NCBI GenBank assembly: GCA_022820365.1
Contig: JAJEFO010000016.1
Span: 1-64,000, forward strand
Direction: 5' to 3'
DNA length: 64,000 bases
Source: Silicimonas sp.
Lineage (GTDB): Bacteria > Pseudomonadota > Alphaproteobacteria > Rhodobacterales > Rhodobacteraceae
This document shows, piece by piece, positions 33,368 to 42,338 of this stretch. How positions within the stretch are numbered: the stretch's first letter is position 1; each line of letters opens with the position of its first letter. A program made the translations under genes and the position numbers. The notes below the pieces were generated by a model. That model did no database searches. It worked only from the letters and a program-made list of their open reading frames with translations, and was not told where the DNA came from.

Positions 33368-34330
33368 CTATCCGGGCCGATAGTCCCTATGCGCCTCTGG
33401 ATCGTCCATGCTGTAAGGCAGGGACGCGAGCGCTTCAAGGAGTTCCGGCGGCAATGGCATGTCGTTCCATTCAAGCATTTCGCGAACCCGGTCCGGCTTT
33501 GAAACTCCCACGATTGTCGAAGAGATCCTCGGATCCCGGGTAGAGAACTGCAGCGCGACCGCTCCAGGAGCGACTCCATGCTCGGCCACCAGGGCCTCGA
33601 TCCGGTGCACCGGTTCCAGAGCGGTCTCGTCAGCCGGGCTGTAGCTGATTTGCGGCATCTGCTTCGCGCCCTTTGCCAGAATGCCACCAGCAAAGGGTGC
33701 CGCGTTAAGGATCGCGATCCCCTTCTTGCTGGCATAGTCGAACATTTCGTCGGCTGATCGATTCAGCAATGTCCAGCGGTTATGGTTGATGAGTGCGTCG
33801 AACGGCCTTTCCTTCAGGATCGGGAGCATCATGTCGACCCGCCCCATCGCCAGGCCGACCGCATCGGCTATTCCCTCTTCCTTCATCTTGAAGAGCTCGT
33901 CCAACGCTCCGCCCTCACGCGTAATTTCGCCAAGGTCTGCTGCGTGTTCCGGGTCGTGCAGGTGCAGGATGCCGACCTTGTCAACCCCAAGCCGATCAAG
34001 ACTCTGCTCGATCGAACGGCGCGCCTGGTCAGCATCGAACTTTCCCGTCTCCATTTCGCGGTCGAGCTTGGTCGAGATCACGAATCCTTCAGGCAGACCG
34101 CCACGGGCGCGAATTGCCTCGCCGATACGGATTTCGCTTCTGCCGAATCCGTAGTTGTTCGACGTGTCGAGGCAATTTGCCGGCCCGTCCAAGATGGCGT
34201 CTAGGGTTGCACGGGCGCGATCCTCGTCCACGCCGTAGCCATAGGTGTCCGGCATGTGTCCAAGCGCCGAGGTGCCGAATATGATCGGCGTGATTTCCAC
34301 TGCCGTCTGTCCAACTGCGAGACGTTCCAT
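33368..34330 (-). CDS. Aldo/keto reductase, D-threo-aldose 1-dehydrogenase-like
   Basis: A 320-residue TIM-barrel oxidoreductase. It has the AKR tetrad (D in LDTSNNYG, Y in NNYGFGRSE, K in VISTKLDR, H in LHLHDPEH) and resembles bacterial L-fucose/L-galactose (D-threo-aldose) 1-dehydrogenases, which oxidise an aldose at C1 to the lactone with NAD(P). A lactonase-type gene and an SDR lie upstream in the same direction, which fits a lactone-forming sugar route. It starts 9 bases after the SDR stop. Confidence 0.88.
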   Translation of the reverse strand: MERLAVGQTAVEITPIIFGTSALGHMPDTYGYGVDEDRARATLDAILDGPANCLDTSNNYGFGRSEIRIGEAIRARGGLPEGFVISTKLDREMETGKFDADQARRSIEQSLDRLGVDKVGILHLHDPEHAADLGEITREGGALDELFKMKEEGIADAVGLAMGRVDMMLPILKERPFDALINHNRWTLLNRSADEMFDYASKKGIAILNAAPFAGGILAKGAKQMPQISYSPADETALEPVHRIEALVAEHGVAPGAVALQFSTRDPRISSTIVGVSKPDRVREMLEWNDMPLPPELLEALASLPYSMDDPEAHRDYRPG

Positions 34331-34339
34331 TGTTCCTCC

Positions 34340-35095
34340 TCAGATCGAGCCGGCCTCGACCATGTAGTTGCATGCCGTGCACATGGCCGCGTCGTCCGAA
34401 GCCAGAAAGAGGACCATGCGGGCCACGTACACAGGTTCGATCAGGTCGGGCAGGCACTGCCTTTCCCTGTGAGCGGCGAGGGTCTCCGGCGTGGCCCAGA
34501 GGTCTTTCTGTCGCTCGGTCATTATCCAGCCAGGGACAATGGAATTGACCCGAATCCGGTGCTTTCCAAGGTCACGAGCCATTGTGCGCGACAGGCCATG
34601 GACTGCGGACTTGGCTGTTGCGTATGCGGGAAAGCCGCCGCTGGCCTCCCACCAGCTGTTCGAGCCGAGATTAATGATCGATCCGCCACCGGCCTCGATC
34701 ATGCCCGGAGCCACGGCCTGGATCGCGAAGAACATGTGGCGAAGGTTCGTCGCCTGGCGTTCGTCCCAGTATTCAGGGGTCACGTCCTTCCAGTGGTGGC
34801 GGTCGTCGCGAGCAGCATTGTTGACCAGCACGGAAGCATTTCCCAGCCGACCGGCGAGCGCCGCGATCGCGTTCCGTTGCGCGTCGATGTCGCGAAGGTC
34901 GCAGGTTTCGTACTCGACGGTGCCTTCAATGCTGGCGGCCAGCGCGGCGCTGCCTTCGGAGTCAAGGTCTATGAATCCGACCTTTGCCCCTTGAGTCGCG
35001 AACGCCCGGACGATCTCCGCCCCGATGCCCTGAGCGCCACCGGTTACAAGGACGGACTTGTCCTTCAGGCTGGGAAAGACAGCAAATTCGGGCAC
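34340..35095 (-). CDS. Short-chain dehydrogenase/reductase
   Basis: A 251-residue classical SDR: cofactor loop TGGAQGIG, acidic D in FIDLDS suggesting NAD preference, NNAARD, catalytic S in LGSNSWW and YATAK. Next to an aldose dehydrogenase and a lactonase, it probably oxidises a sugar or sugar acid (for example a fuconate or galactonate type step). Exact substrate not readable. Confidence 0.9.
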   Translation of the reverse strand: MPEFAVFPSLKDKSVLVTGGAQGIGAEIVRAFATQGAKVGFIDLDSEGSAALAASIEGTVEYETCDLRDIDAQRNAIAALAGRLGNASVLVNNAARDDRHHWKDVTPEYWDERQATNLRHMFFAIQAVAPGMIEAGGGSIINLGSNSWWEASGGFPAYATAKSAVHGLSRTMARDLGKHRIRVNSIVPGWIMTERQKDLWATPETLAAHRERQCLPDLIEPVYVARMVLFLASDDAAMCTACNYMVEAGSI

Positions 35096-35246
35096 TGCAC
35101 CTCCTGGGGACCGGGCCGTAAATCACATTGTCCGACCTATGCTTTCGAGAGGCTGCTGGCAAGCGGCAGCAAGGTGGTAGATGGATCGAGGGTTCCTAAT
35201 GTGCCGTTGCTTTGTGCGTGACGCATCGGCGTGGCCTTGTCGGTCG

Positions 35247-36122
35247 TCACCCCTTGAAACGCGTTTGGGGGAGACCTTGCACGCCAAGCCCGGAAATCGC
35301 GAAGAGCGATCCGGCTTCCGGCTGATCTTGCCCTGCGCTCAGGCCAACCCCGAGTGAAGTGACGAAGAGCGTATCAAGGTTCGTTCCACCGAACATCGGT
35401 CGCGAGGGACGCTCGACGGGAAGGTCCACCGTCATGTCGACACGGCCCTCGGGCGTGATCCGATAGAGCTGCCAGCCGTCAATTCCCGCCTGCCAGTAGC
35501 AACCGTCGGCATCGACCGTCGCGCCGTCCGGACGTCCGGCAACGCTTCGGGTGTCAAAGAACACTTCCGGTTCCCCCGGAGTGCCGGTGTCCGGATCATA
35601 GCTTGCGCGCCAGATCGTGCGTACCGCCTTGTTGCTGTCCGAGAAGTACATTGTCCGCCCATCGGGCGAAAATGCGAGGCCGTTGGTAGTGAAGAAACCG
35701 TCCTTCCAAGGCGTGACCTCCAGGTTCGTGTCAAGGCAGTAGAACCTTCCCAAGCGTTCGGCGCCGCCGCCATCCTTCATGGTTCCGGCCCAGAACCTGC
35801 CCTTGATGTCTGTCGCCCCGTCATTGAAGCGGTTCATCGCGAGATGCGCTTCGGGGTCGGCGATCGGCTGGCGCTTGTTGCTGTCAGGATCGAAGAAGCA
35901 GAAGCCCGACTTCGTTGCCAGAATCAGGCCGCCTGACTCGCGAACCGCAAGGCAGCCGACAGGCTCGCCATAGTCGATCTTGGTGTTCCGGCCACTTGAC
36001 GGGTCGAAGCGGTGAATCAGTCCGGCTGGAATGTCGACCCACCAGAGCACCTGATCTCGATCATCCCAGACAGCCCCCTCGCCGACCTGGCTTCGGCTTG
36101 GAACGACGCATTCTGTTTTCAT
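35247..36122 (-). CDS. SMP-30/gluconolactonase/LRE family lactonase
   Basis: A 291-residue six-bladed beta-propeller. The family metal-binding and catalytic positions are visible: E in GEGAVWDD, N in MNRFNDGATD, N in TTNGLAFSPD and D in GRPDGATVD. It hydrolyses sugar lactones to aldonates. Its place upstream of the SDR and aldose dehydrogenase supports a dehydrogenase-lactonase route. A 151-base gap separates it from the SDR gene. Confidence 0.9.
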   Translation of the reverse strand: MKTECVVPSRSQVGEGAVWDDRDQVLWWVDIPAGLIHRFDPSSGRNTKIDYGEPVGCLAVRESGGLILATKSGFCFFDPDSNKRQPIADPEAHLAMNRFNDGATDIKGRFWAGTMKDGGGAERLGRFYCLDTNLEVTPWKDGFFTTNGLAFSPDGRTMYFSDSNKAVRTIWRASYDPDTGTPGEPEVFFDTRSVAGRPDGATVDADGCYWQAGIDGWQLYRITPEGRVDMTVDLPVERPSRPMFGGTNLDTLFVTSLGVGLSAGQDQPEAGSLFAISGLGVQGLPQTRFKG

Positions 36123-36181
36123 GGGGCAGGGCCTTTCCTATAGTTGCTGTTCCGTTGGCCCAAGGTCGGTGATCGGGAACG

Positions 36182-36904
36182 TCAACTTCTTTCGAGAACG
36201 GAACCCGTTGAACCGGCGGCGTGAACAATGCAGCTCTGTTCACGAAGTAGACGAGCGAGGTTCGGCGGAGCATCTACCATTTGGCGGGCTTGCGAAGCTG
36301 GGTACGTACGGGGGATTGGGTCTGGAAGCTGGGAATTCTGGAGTGCGCCGATCCGGATTCCTCTTCTGAATTCGACAAGTGTGGAGAGTTGGCGTGACGG
36401 CGATCTCGTCCCAGGCGTGATAAGACCGATACGTTTCTGCGGATGGTGGCGTTTCACGAGGCGTATGGCTTCGGCTAGGTCGCTGTCATTGCTTACCACG
36501 ACTGCGCAATCGTAGCGATCAAGCCAGGCATCGTTCAGGAGATGCGCGGCGAGGTTGACGTCCGAGCCCTTTTCCTCGGTTTTAACGACTGCGACCATCT
36601 GGACATTAGCCGTCACCGGGGCACGCGGCATTGACACAGTATGGGTCAGGAAGTGCCCGTAGAACAGCTTGACTTCCGGCCGATGCGTCGTCAGTGCCCA
36701 GAGATAGGAGTTCTGGCGCTGCGGTTTCGCGGGGTCACTGGGGGTTCCAGAGACCCTTGCCGTAAAATACTTCACGGCAACGATATTGTGGTGAGGCTGC
36801 AGTACATTCTGAAAGAGGGCGACCAAATCGAGCCATCGCCATGACGTGTTTTTGAGCGAGCCATAATAGAGGTTGAAACCGTCAACATAGATGTACGTGC
36901 GCAT
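36182..36904 (-). CDS. NYN domain ribonuclease-like protein (DUF88/LabA group)
   Basis: A 240-residue protein whose PIN-like NYN domain has YVDGFNLYYG at the N-terminus, then GSDVNLAAHLLNDAW, and VVVSNDSDLAEAIR, giving the acidic metal site. Members are predicted or shown RNases. The ATG at 36904 is chosen by homology; an ATG at 36919 in the same frame is possible. Two UUCG-closed hairpins and a TTTT run lie immediately upstream on the transcript, so expression may be attenuated. A truncated second copy with the same leader lies about 900 bases away. Confidence 0.88.
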   Translation of the reverse strand: MRTYIYVDGFNLYYGSLKNTSWRWLDLVALFQNVLQPHHNIVAVKYFTARVSGTPSDPAKPQRQNSYLWALTTHRPEVKLFYGHFLTHTVSMPRAPVTANVQMVAVVKTEEKGSDVNLAAHLLNDAWLDRYDCAVVVSNDSDLAEAIRLVKRHHPQKRIGLITPGTRSPSRQLSTLVEFRRGIRIGALQNSQLPDPIPRTYPASQARQMVDAPPNLARLLREQSCIVHAAGSTGSVLERS

Positions 36905-36926
36905 CGAATTGTCCGTCATAAAAGCA

Positions 36927-36971
36927 GGGGCCTCCGAAGAGGCCCCGCACCCTGCGGTCGAAACCGCAGGG
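36927..36971 (-). promoter_or_regulatory. Two-hairpin leader of the NYN gene
   Basis: On the transcribed (minus) strand a 9-bp stem CCCTGCGGT/ACCGCAGGG with a UUCG loop (36950-36971) is followed by an 8-bp stem GGGGCCTC/GAGGCCCC with a UUCG loop (36927-36946), then CTGCTTTT and the ATG of the NYN frame. The second stem plus U-run has the form of an intrinsic terminator placed directly before the gene. The same pair occurs at 37805-37853 upstream of the truncated copy. Confidence 0.65.
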
Positions 36972-37010
36972 GGTGTCAAAGGCAACCTATATGAGGCCCG
37001 CAGGCAGTTC

Positions 37011-37055
37011 AAGTACTTTCTGATTAAGTACTTTCTGATCAAGTACTTTCTGACA
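37011..37055. repeat. Three tandem 15-bp repeats
   Basis: AAGTACTTTCTGATT, AAGTACTTTCTGATC and AAGTACTTTCTGACA in tandem, each with an inner AGTACT palindrome. They lie upstream of the NYN leader and its likely promoter (TTGAAC ... TATAGG). They resemble regulator sites or short iterons. Confidence 0.75.
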
Positions 37056-37070
37056 GAAATCCTGAGCAAT

Positions 37071-37244
37071 TCTGGATACCGTGTGCTCGGCAGCGACGGC
37101 GTCATCGTTCTGGCCAGCGACACGAAGCTGTCGGTCCTGGCCGAACGCACGTGCGGCAAGGCCTCTCGTTGCCACCAGATTGCGAAACTGAACGGTCTCG
37201 AAGGCAAGGGCTACAAGGAGGGCGACGTTTTGGCGCTGCCTTGA
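37071..37244 (+). pseudogene. C-terminal remnant of a LysM-domain protein
   Basis: The plus-strand frame ends in a LysM motif: TKLSVLAERTCGKASRC, then IAKLNGLEGKGYKEGDVLALP-like residues and a stop. No start codon with a ribosome site exists upstream; the frame runs into the tandem repeats and the NYN leader instead. I read it as the tail of a peptidoglycan-binding protein gene whose 5' part was lost. Confidence 0.55.
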
Positions 37245-37456
37245 GCAGGAGACGAATCCCGGCGGCGTGTCGCCAGGCATCTCCCACAGCCGTCTCTGCG
37301 GTTCCGGAAGCACGCTTATTTCGAAGGACACGGGCATTTCCAATTCATTTCACGGAAACCGCTTCTGGTTCTACCTCACCGTCACGCGCAAGCATGTGAT
37401 ATCGGCGCTGAATTGCCCGGCATTGCTGTGAAGGTCGGCTGCCACATGCGCCGGGA

Positions 37457-37636
37457 TCAGTGCTTGAGCGGATCCGTAGGATCGTCGCAAGGTGACGCCT
37501 CCAACGGCTGCCAATCGTCGTTGCTGGATTCTCTGCCGCCCTTGCGGAGCGCATCGGCCGTCGCGTCGAGCGCCGCCGCCAATGCCTCCCGAGACGCGAC
37601 CAAGGGCTTCAGCCATCCATAGGGATCGGGCAGTTA
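37457..37636 (-). pseudogene. C-terminal remnant of an unidentified gene
   Basis: A minus-strand frame without a start reads LPDPYGWLKPLVASREAL, then an Ala/Asp-rich helix, and ends DDWQPLEASPCDDPTDPLKH with a TGA at 37457-37459. A TAA stands right before the leucine. The composition and smooth frame suggest a genuine 3' gene end that has been fused to the broken NYN copy by deletion. Confidence 0.45.
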
Positions 37637-37782
37637 CATGTCCGCCCCGTCCCGGGCGACGGCGCTCCGGAGCGTGGCAGCGCTCTCTGAAAGAACGTGA
37701 CCAGATCGAGCCATCGCCATGACATGTGTTTGAGCAAGCCATAGTAGAGGTTGAAACCATCGACATAGATGTACGTGCGCAT
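37609..37782 (-). pseudogene. Truncated copy of the NYN gene
   Basis: The first 35 codons match the intact NYN protein (MRTYIYVDGFNLYYG, then SWRWLDLV), after which the frame continues into unrelated residues and stops at 57. The catalytic middle and end are missing. Its upstream DNA keeps the same two-hairpin leader and promoter-like region as the intact gene, so the duplication covered leader plus 5' end. Confidence 0.75.
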
Positions 37783-37804
37783 CGAATGGTGCGTCACAAA
37801 AGCA

Positions 37805-37853
37805 GGGGCCTCCGAAGTGGCCCCGCACCCTGCGGTCGAAAACCGCAAGGGGT
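37805..37853 (-). promoter_or_regulatory. Second copy of the two-hairpin NYN leader
   Basis: The stems correspond to 36927-36971 with one mismatch in the distal stem (GTGG for GAGG) and a five-base loop in the other. The flanks are also similar: a TTGAAT-like element and GATACAG occupy the promoter positions. Conserved structure despite loss of the downstream gene is noteworthy. Confidence 0.6.
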
Positions 37854-38089
37854 GTCAGGAGCAATCTGTATCAGACCTTCAGACAATTCAAGTGCTTCCT
37901 GGCTTCCTGAGCGAGTTCGGTACTTCATGCACGAAAGGCAAATCAATCGAAGCAGACTCCGCCTTGGGTGCCGGCCATGGAGTCCGATACGTTGGCCCGG
38001 TTCGGATACTTGCCGCCGGAAGGAGGCTTTTGCTGGAGTTTTCTTTCGCCATGCGGCATACCCCAAACTGATCGGAAGGAGGGTTCGGA

Positions 38090-38470
38090 ATGAGAATTCT
38101 CAGCACGCTTATTCGAGCGGTCACATGGTGGAACGGCCAGACTTGGGGCACCCAGTTCCACACCTGGCTCAAGGGCAAGCGAGTTGGCGAAGACGAGCAG
38201 GGCAACGTCTTCTACCAGTCCCGGGACGGGAAGCGATGGGTGATCTACAATGGGGAGGCCGAGGCAAGCCGGATTGGTGCGGAGTGGCACGGGTGGCTGC
38301 ACTATACCTATGACGAGCCGCCGACAGAACAGCCGCTCGCCCGCAAGGATTGGGAAAAGCCGCACCAAGAGAACCTGACGGGGACGTCGTTGGCATATGC
38401 GCCTCCCGGTTCTATCCGGCGATCCGAGCCGGTCGACCGGAAAGACTACGAAGCCTGGATTCCGGAGTGA
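38090..38470 (+). CDS. NADH dehydrogenase accessory subunit, NDUFA12 family
   Basis: A 126-residue homologue of the mitochondrial complex I subunit NDUFA12 (B17.2), found in alphaproteobacteria. It shows the typical [18 protein letters not shown] start, [16 protein letters not shown] and [21 protein letters not shown] lies 7 bases before the ATG. It heads a tight operon with an MCE protein and a DUF2155 protein. Peripheral complex I, cytoplasmic face. Confidence 0.93.
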   Translation: MRILSTLIRAVTWWNGQTWGTQFHTWLKGKRVGEDEQGNVFYQSRDGKRWVIYNGEAEASRIGAEWHGWLHYTYDEPPTEQPLARKDWEKPHQENLTGTSLAYAPPGSIRRSEPVDRKDYEAWIPE

Positions 38471-38475
38471 GCGCC

Positions 38476-38925
38476 GTGTCGGAAAACGCAACAGAAGTCC
38501 TGACGGGAGCCGGCGTTCTCGCCGTGGCCGCAGGCTTCCTGATCTACCTGGCGCAGGTCGGTGGAATAAACCTTTCGGCGTCGGACATGGACACGTACAC
38601 GGCATCCTTTCGTTCGGCGGAAGGCGTCGGCGTCGGGACGGACGTGCGGCTTGCGGGCGTCAAGGTCGGGTCGGTCCTCGAACTGAATCTCGATCCGCAG
38701 ACCTTTCGTGCCAATGCCGTGTTGAGCGTTCAGGATGACGTGCTCCTGCCGGACGACACGGCGGCCGTGATTTCCTCCGAAGGCCTTCTGGGCGGCAGCT
38801 TCGTGGAGCTTCTTCCCGGCGGGTCGATCATCAATCTCGAGCCCGGAAGCGAAATCGAGGATACGCAAGGCTCGATTTCCGTCGTTCAGCTTCTCATGAA
38901 GTTCGTGTCCGGACCCGAAGAATGA
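38476..38925 (+). CDS. mlaD: MlaD-like MCE domain protein
   Basis: A 149-residue protein anchored by one N-terminal helix (GVLAVAAGFLIYLAQVGG) followed by an MCE domain with YTASFRSAEGVGVGTDVRLAGVKVG and the C-terminal helix SVVQLLMKFV. This is the substrate-binding subunit of the Mla phospholipid transport system in the inner membrane. I start it at the GTG at 38476, where GGAG is 8 bases upstream and the previous stop 5 bases away. Other mla genes are not adjacent, which is normal for this group. Confidence 0.9.
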   Translation: MSENATEVLTGAGVLAVAAGFLIYLAQVGGINLSASDMDTYTASFRSAEGVGVGTDVRLAGVKVGSVLELNLDPQTFRANAVLSVQDDVLLPDDTAAVISSEGLLGGSFVELLPGGSIINLEPGSEIEDTQGSISVVQLLMKFVSGPEE

Positions 38926-39344
38926 TCCGCGTCCTTGTGCTTCTGGCGTTGCTGGCCGGTCCAGCCACTGGCCAGGAGAACATCACTGCATCTGCCCTAG
39001 ACGACGTGTTCGTTGCCATGCCCGGTGCGGTGCCCGAGGAAGTCAAGGTGGTGCGTTCCGGAGGCGTCTTGCTCAAGGGCCTGGACAAGGTGTCGGGTGA
39101 CGTGATCGATGTCGAACTTCGTGTCGGCGAAACCGTCACCGTGGGCCGTGTCGAGGTTGATCTCGGCGAGTGTCGTTACTTCGAAGACAATCCGGCAGGC
39201 GAAGGATTCGCGTGGCTCACGATCCGCGATTCCGTGCGCGATACAGTCGTCTTCGATGGCTGGATGATTGCGTCAAGCCCGGCGCTCAATGCGCTTGATC
39301 ATCCTCGATATGACGTCTGGGTGATCCGCTGCACCACGGCCTGA
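38922..39344 (+). CDS. DUF2155 domain protein
   Basis: A 140-residue exported protein: signal peptide MIRVLVLLALLAGPATGQ, then a DUF2155 domain including LRGLDKVSG-like LLKGLDKVSGDV, LGECRYFEDNP, and the end DHPRYDVWVIRC. It overlaps mlaD by ATGA and overlaps the 3' end of aat on the other strand by 46 bases. Function of the family is unknown; its conserved place after NDUFA12 and MlaD suggests an envelope role. Confidence 0.88.
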   Translation: MIRVLVLLALLAGPATGQENITASALDDVFVAMPGAVPEEVKVVRSGGVLLKGLDKVSGDVIDVELRVGETVTVGRVEVDLGECRYFEDNPAGEGFAWLTIRDSVRDTVVFDGWMIASSPALNALDHPRYDVWVIRCTTA

Positions 39345-39961
39345 GGGTCAGTTTCGAGCGGCAACCGGGCAATGTCGGCCGATGCTTCAAGTGCGCGTGC
39401 CAATGATGCTCTGTAAGCCGCACGCGTGACTTCCCTGACGCCGAGAGAAGCCAGGTGCGGTGAACTGAATTGCGTGTCGTAGAGGACGAATCCGGTTCGC
39501 CGCAGATGATCGACTGCCCATGCCAGCGACATTTTCGAGCCGTCACTTTTGGCGGAAAACATGCTTTCGCCGAAAAACGCGCCGCCGAGCGCGACTCCGT
39601 ACATGCCGCCGACGAGACGACCTGCCGACCAAACGCCGAATCCATGTGCGTGCCCCATGTCATGAAGCTCGATCACCAGTTCCCGGATCGTCTCGTTGAT
39701 CCAGGTCTCCTCTCGATCTGCGCAACCGTCAAGGATCGCTTCAAATTCGACATCCAGGGTGGCCGTGTAGTTCCCGCTTCGCATCCGGCGTGCGAGAGAC
39801 CGCGACATGTGGAATCCGTCAAGCGGCAGTACGCCCCGCACGCGGGGATCTACCCAGTGGACATCCGGGTCGTCGCGCGAATCCGCCATCGGAAAGACGC
39901 CGGTCGCATAGGCTCCAAGCAGAAGTTCTGCCGTTAGGCTCCGGTCACTCACGTGATCCAT
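39299..39961 (-). CDS. aat: Leucyl/phenylalanyl-tRNA-protein transferase
   Basis: A 220-residue enzyme that attaches Leu or Phe to N-terminal Arg/Lys for N-end-rule degradation. It has AYATGVFPMADSRDD, the WVDPRVRGVLPLD strand, ETWINETIRELVIELHDMGHAHGFGVW, GGMYGVALGGAFFGESMFS and DTQFSSPHLASLG, all hallmark motifs. An in-frame GTG at 39952 is an alternative start. Next to accC in the usual rhodobacterial order. Confidence 0.95.
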   Translation of the reverse strand: MDHVSDRSLTAELLLGAYATGVFPMADSRDDPDVHWVDPRVRGVLPLDGFHMSRSLARRMRSGNYTATLDVEFEAILDGCADREETWINETIRELVIELHDMGHAHGFGVWSAGRLVGGMYGVALGGAFFGESMFSAKSDGSKMSLAWAVDHLRRTGFVLYDTQFSSPHLASLGVREVTRAAYRASLARALEASADIARLPLETDPQAVVQRITQTSYRG

Positions 39962-40001
39962 CCAGGTTGGGGTGGCGCGATCTCAATCAAGGGCAGGCGT
40001 T

Positions 40002-41348
40002 TCACTGGAAATTCTTGGTGAGCCACTTTTCCAGCCAGTGAATGTTGTAGTTGCCCGACTGGATCGCGGACTCCCTTATAAGAGCGTCGAAGAGCGGTAC
40101 GTTGGTGTCAATCCCGTCGACAATCAACTCGGAAAGGGCGCGACCCAGTCGCGCCAGCGCCTCTGGCCGGTCACGTCCGTGGACTATCAGCTTGCCGATC
40201 AGGGAGTCGTAATGGGGCGGGATGGAATATCCGTCATAGATCGCCGAATCCATGCGAACTCCGAGGCCGCCCGGAGCGTGATATTGAGTGATCCTCCCCG
40301 GAGAAGGAGAAAATAATGGAAGTTTCTCGGCATTTATCCGGATCTCGATGGAGTGGCCGTCGATTTGCAGGCTCTTCTGGGAAAAGGAGATCGGTTCGCC
40401 GGCAGCGACCCGAATCTGCTCGCGTACCAGGTCGACGCCGTAAATCGCCTCGGTCACCGGATGCTCGACCTGCAAACGCGTGTTCATCTCGATGAAGTAG
40501 AATTCCCCGTCCTCGTACAGGAATTCGACCGTTCCGGCTCCTGCGTAGTTGATGCGCGCAACTGCATCGGCGCAGGTCTTGCCAATTCGGGCACGAGTCT
40601 TTTCGTCGATGGCAGGGCCGGGCGCTTCCTCGAGGACCTTCTGGTGGCGTCGCTGCAGCGAGCAATCGCGTTCACCCAGATGCACTGCCTTGCCCTTTCC
40701 GTCGCCAAAGATCTGGATCTCGATATGACGTGGCTTGCCCAGATACTTCTCGACATACACTTCGTCATTGCCAAACGCGGCCTTGGCTTCCGAGCGTGCG
40801 GTATGGAATGCCGACTCCATTTCGCTTGTGGACTTTGCCAGCTTCATGCCCCTGCCGCCGCCGCCAGCCGTGGCCTTCACGATGATCGGGTAGCCTATCT
40901 GCTTGCCGATCGCGATTGCCTCATCGAGCGTGTCCACGCCGCCCTCAGAGCCTGGCACGCAAGGTACGCCCAGGCCCTTCATCGTGTCCTTCGCGGTGAT
41001 CTTGTCTCCCATGAGGCGGATGTGTTCCGCAGTAGGGCCGATGAACTTAAGCTCATGATCTTCGAGAATCTGCGCGAATTTCGCGTTTTCCGAAAGAAAG
41101 CCATAACCAGGATGAACCGCCTGTGCACCGGTGATCTCGCAGGCGGAGACAATCGCCGGGATCGACAGGTAGCTTTGCGCCCCGGGCGGTGGGCCGATGC
41201 AGATGCTCTCGTCAGCCATGCGCACGTGCATGGCATCCACGTCGGAAGTGGAATGCACGGCAACTGACTGGATGCCCATCTCGCGACAGGCGCGGACCAC
41301 GCGAAGCGCGATCTCGCCTCGGTTTGCAATCAGGATTTTTTCGAACAC
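40002..41348 (-). CDS. accC: Acetyl-CoA carboxylase biotin carboxylase subunit
   Basis: A 448-residue ATP-grasp enzyme that carboxylates the biotin of AccB with ATP and bicarbonate. It shows [14 protein letters not shown], the ATP-binding [26 protein letters not shown] with active-site residues, and [14 protein letters not shown]. The short stretch before FSPSPG reads AEKLPL where most homologues have AEDP plus an insertion, a small local deviation. It follows accB by 10 bases. Confidence 0.96.
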   Translation of the reverse strand: MFEKILIANRGEIALRVVRACREMGIQSVAVHSTSDVDAMHVRMADESICIGPPPGAQSYLSIPAIVSACEITGAQAVHPGYGFLSENAKFAQILEDHELKFIGPTAEHIRLMGDKITAKDTMKGLGVPCVPGSEGGVDTLDEAIAIGKQIGYPIIVKATAGGGGRGMKLAKSTSEMESAFHTARSEAKAAFGNDEVYVEKYLGKPRHIEIQIFGDGKGKAVHLGERDCSLQRRHQKVLEEAPGPAIDEKTRARIGKTCADAVARINYAGAGTVEFLYEDGEFYFIEMNTRLQVEHPVTEAIYGVDLVREQIRVAAGEPISFSQKSLQIDGHSIEIRINAEKLPLFSPSPGRITQYHAPGGLGVRMDSAIYDGYSIPPHYDSLIGKLIVHGRDRPEALARLGRALSELIVDGIDTNVPLFDALIRESAIQSGNYNIHWLEKWLTKNFQ

Positions 41349-41358
41349 GGGCGCGACC

Positions 41359-41865
41359 CTACTCGATCACCATCAACGGAGCACCGAACTCGACCGGCGC
41401 ACCGTCTTCGACCAGGATGCGCTTGACCGTGCCAGATATTGGTGCCGGGATATTGTTCATGGTCTTCATGGCTTCAACGATCAGCAGGGTCTGACCTTCC
41501 GTCACCGTGTCACCTAGCTTGACAAATGGCTCGGCACCGGGTTCCGGATGCAAGTAGGCGGTTCCGACCATGGGCGAAACGACCGCTCCGGGCAGTGCGG
41601 CTGGATCATCTTCGTCACCTGCAGGCGTCGCGGTGGCTGCGCTCTGTTCAGGTGCCTGGGCAGGGATGGGCGCCTGTGCCGACGCGGCAGGGGCCTGGAT
41701 TGCAACGGGCGCCGCGATCATGCCTGCCTTGCTTACCCGAACACTGAGGCTTCCATCCTCGGGGTGTTCGCGCTTCACATGCAACTCGGAAAGGTCATTC
41801 TTGCTAAGAAGTTCAGCTAGTGACTGTATGAATTCGACGTCGTCGTCATGCGATCGCTTTGCCAT
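41359..41865 (-). CDS. accB: Biotin carboxyl carrier protein of acetyl-CoA carboxylase
   Basis: A 168-residue carrier from the ATG at 41865 (GAGGGG upstream). An N-terminal helical part is followed by an Ala/Pro-rich linker and the biotinyl domain with the modified lysine in EAMKTMN. It forms an operon with accC. The aroQ gene that often precedes accB in this order is not present; the 470 bases upstream have no gene. Confidence 0.95.
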   Translation of the reverse strand: MAKRSHDDDVEFIQSLAELLSKNDLSELHVKREHPEDGSLSVRVSKAGMIAAPVAIQAPAASAQAPIPAQAPEQSAATATPAGDEDDPAALPGAVVSPMVGTAYLHPEPGAEPFVKLGDTVTEGQTLLIVEAMKTMNNIPAPISGTVKRILVEDGAPVEFGAPLMVIE

Positions 41866-42338
41866 TCTTGCCCCTCGGCTCTGCTCGCGTCCCATTGCGC
41901 GTTGTCTATATGGTGCGGGCGCAAAGGAAAAGTGCCTTCGGCAGGCGCCAGCGGCGTACGTTGCGAGGCCCTGCCGGAGCCTGTTTTCTAGACTGTGCCC
42001 TGGAACACGTGGACGGGATCAAGGTCGAGTGCCCAACAGGCGCTGCATAGCACATAGTTGTCTCCATGCCAGATCCAGGTCTCGTACTGAGGTGTTCTTT
42101 CTCGGCACCGTTGGGACCGAGGTGGGGCACAGAGCCGACGAAGGGCTTCGTCCCGCACAAATCAAATTTGAAGTGACGGTCGTACTGGATACTGCTACCA
42201 ATTTCGTGTCGCGCACAGAACAAGGGCTGGTTGACTCACGCGCGGTCCGCCACTGAACACGAGACAATTTAGGCCCAGAAAGGGCGGTAATTCTCACGTA
42301 ACGCCCGTTGTTTCACCGCAGGCAGATGGAGTAACAAA
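41866..42338. other. Intergenic region upstream of accB and the aldolase gene
   Basis: About 470 bases between divergent genes. A TATAGA at about 41908-41913 on the minus strand could be the accB -10 box. No aroQ sequence or other gene is recognisable. Confidence 0.55.

Noticed and set aside
37011-37055. Short CRISPR array
   Set aside because: Repeats are 15 bp and contiguous with no spacers; no cas gene in the window.
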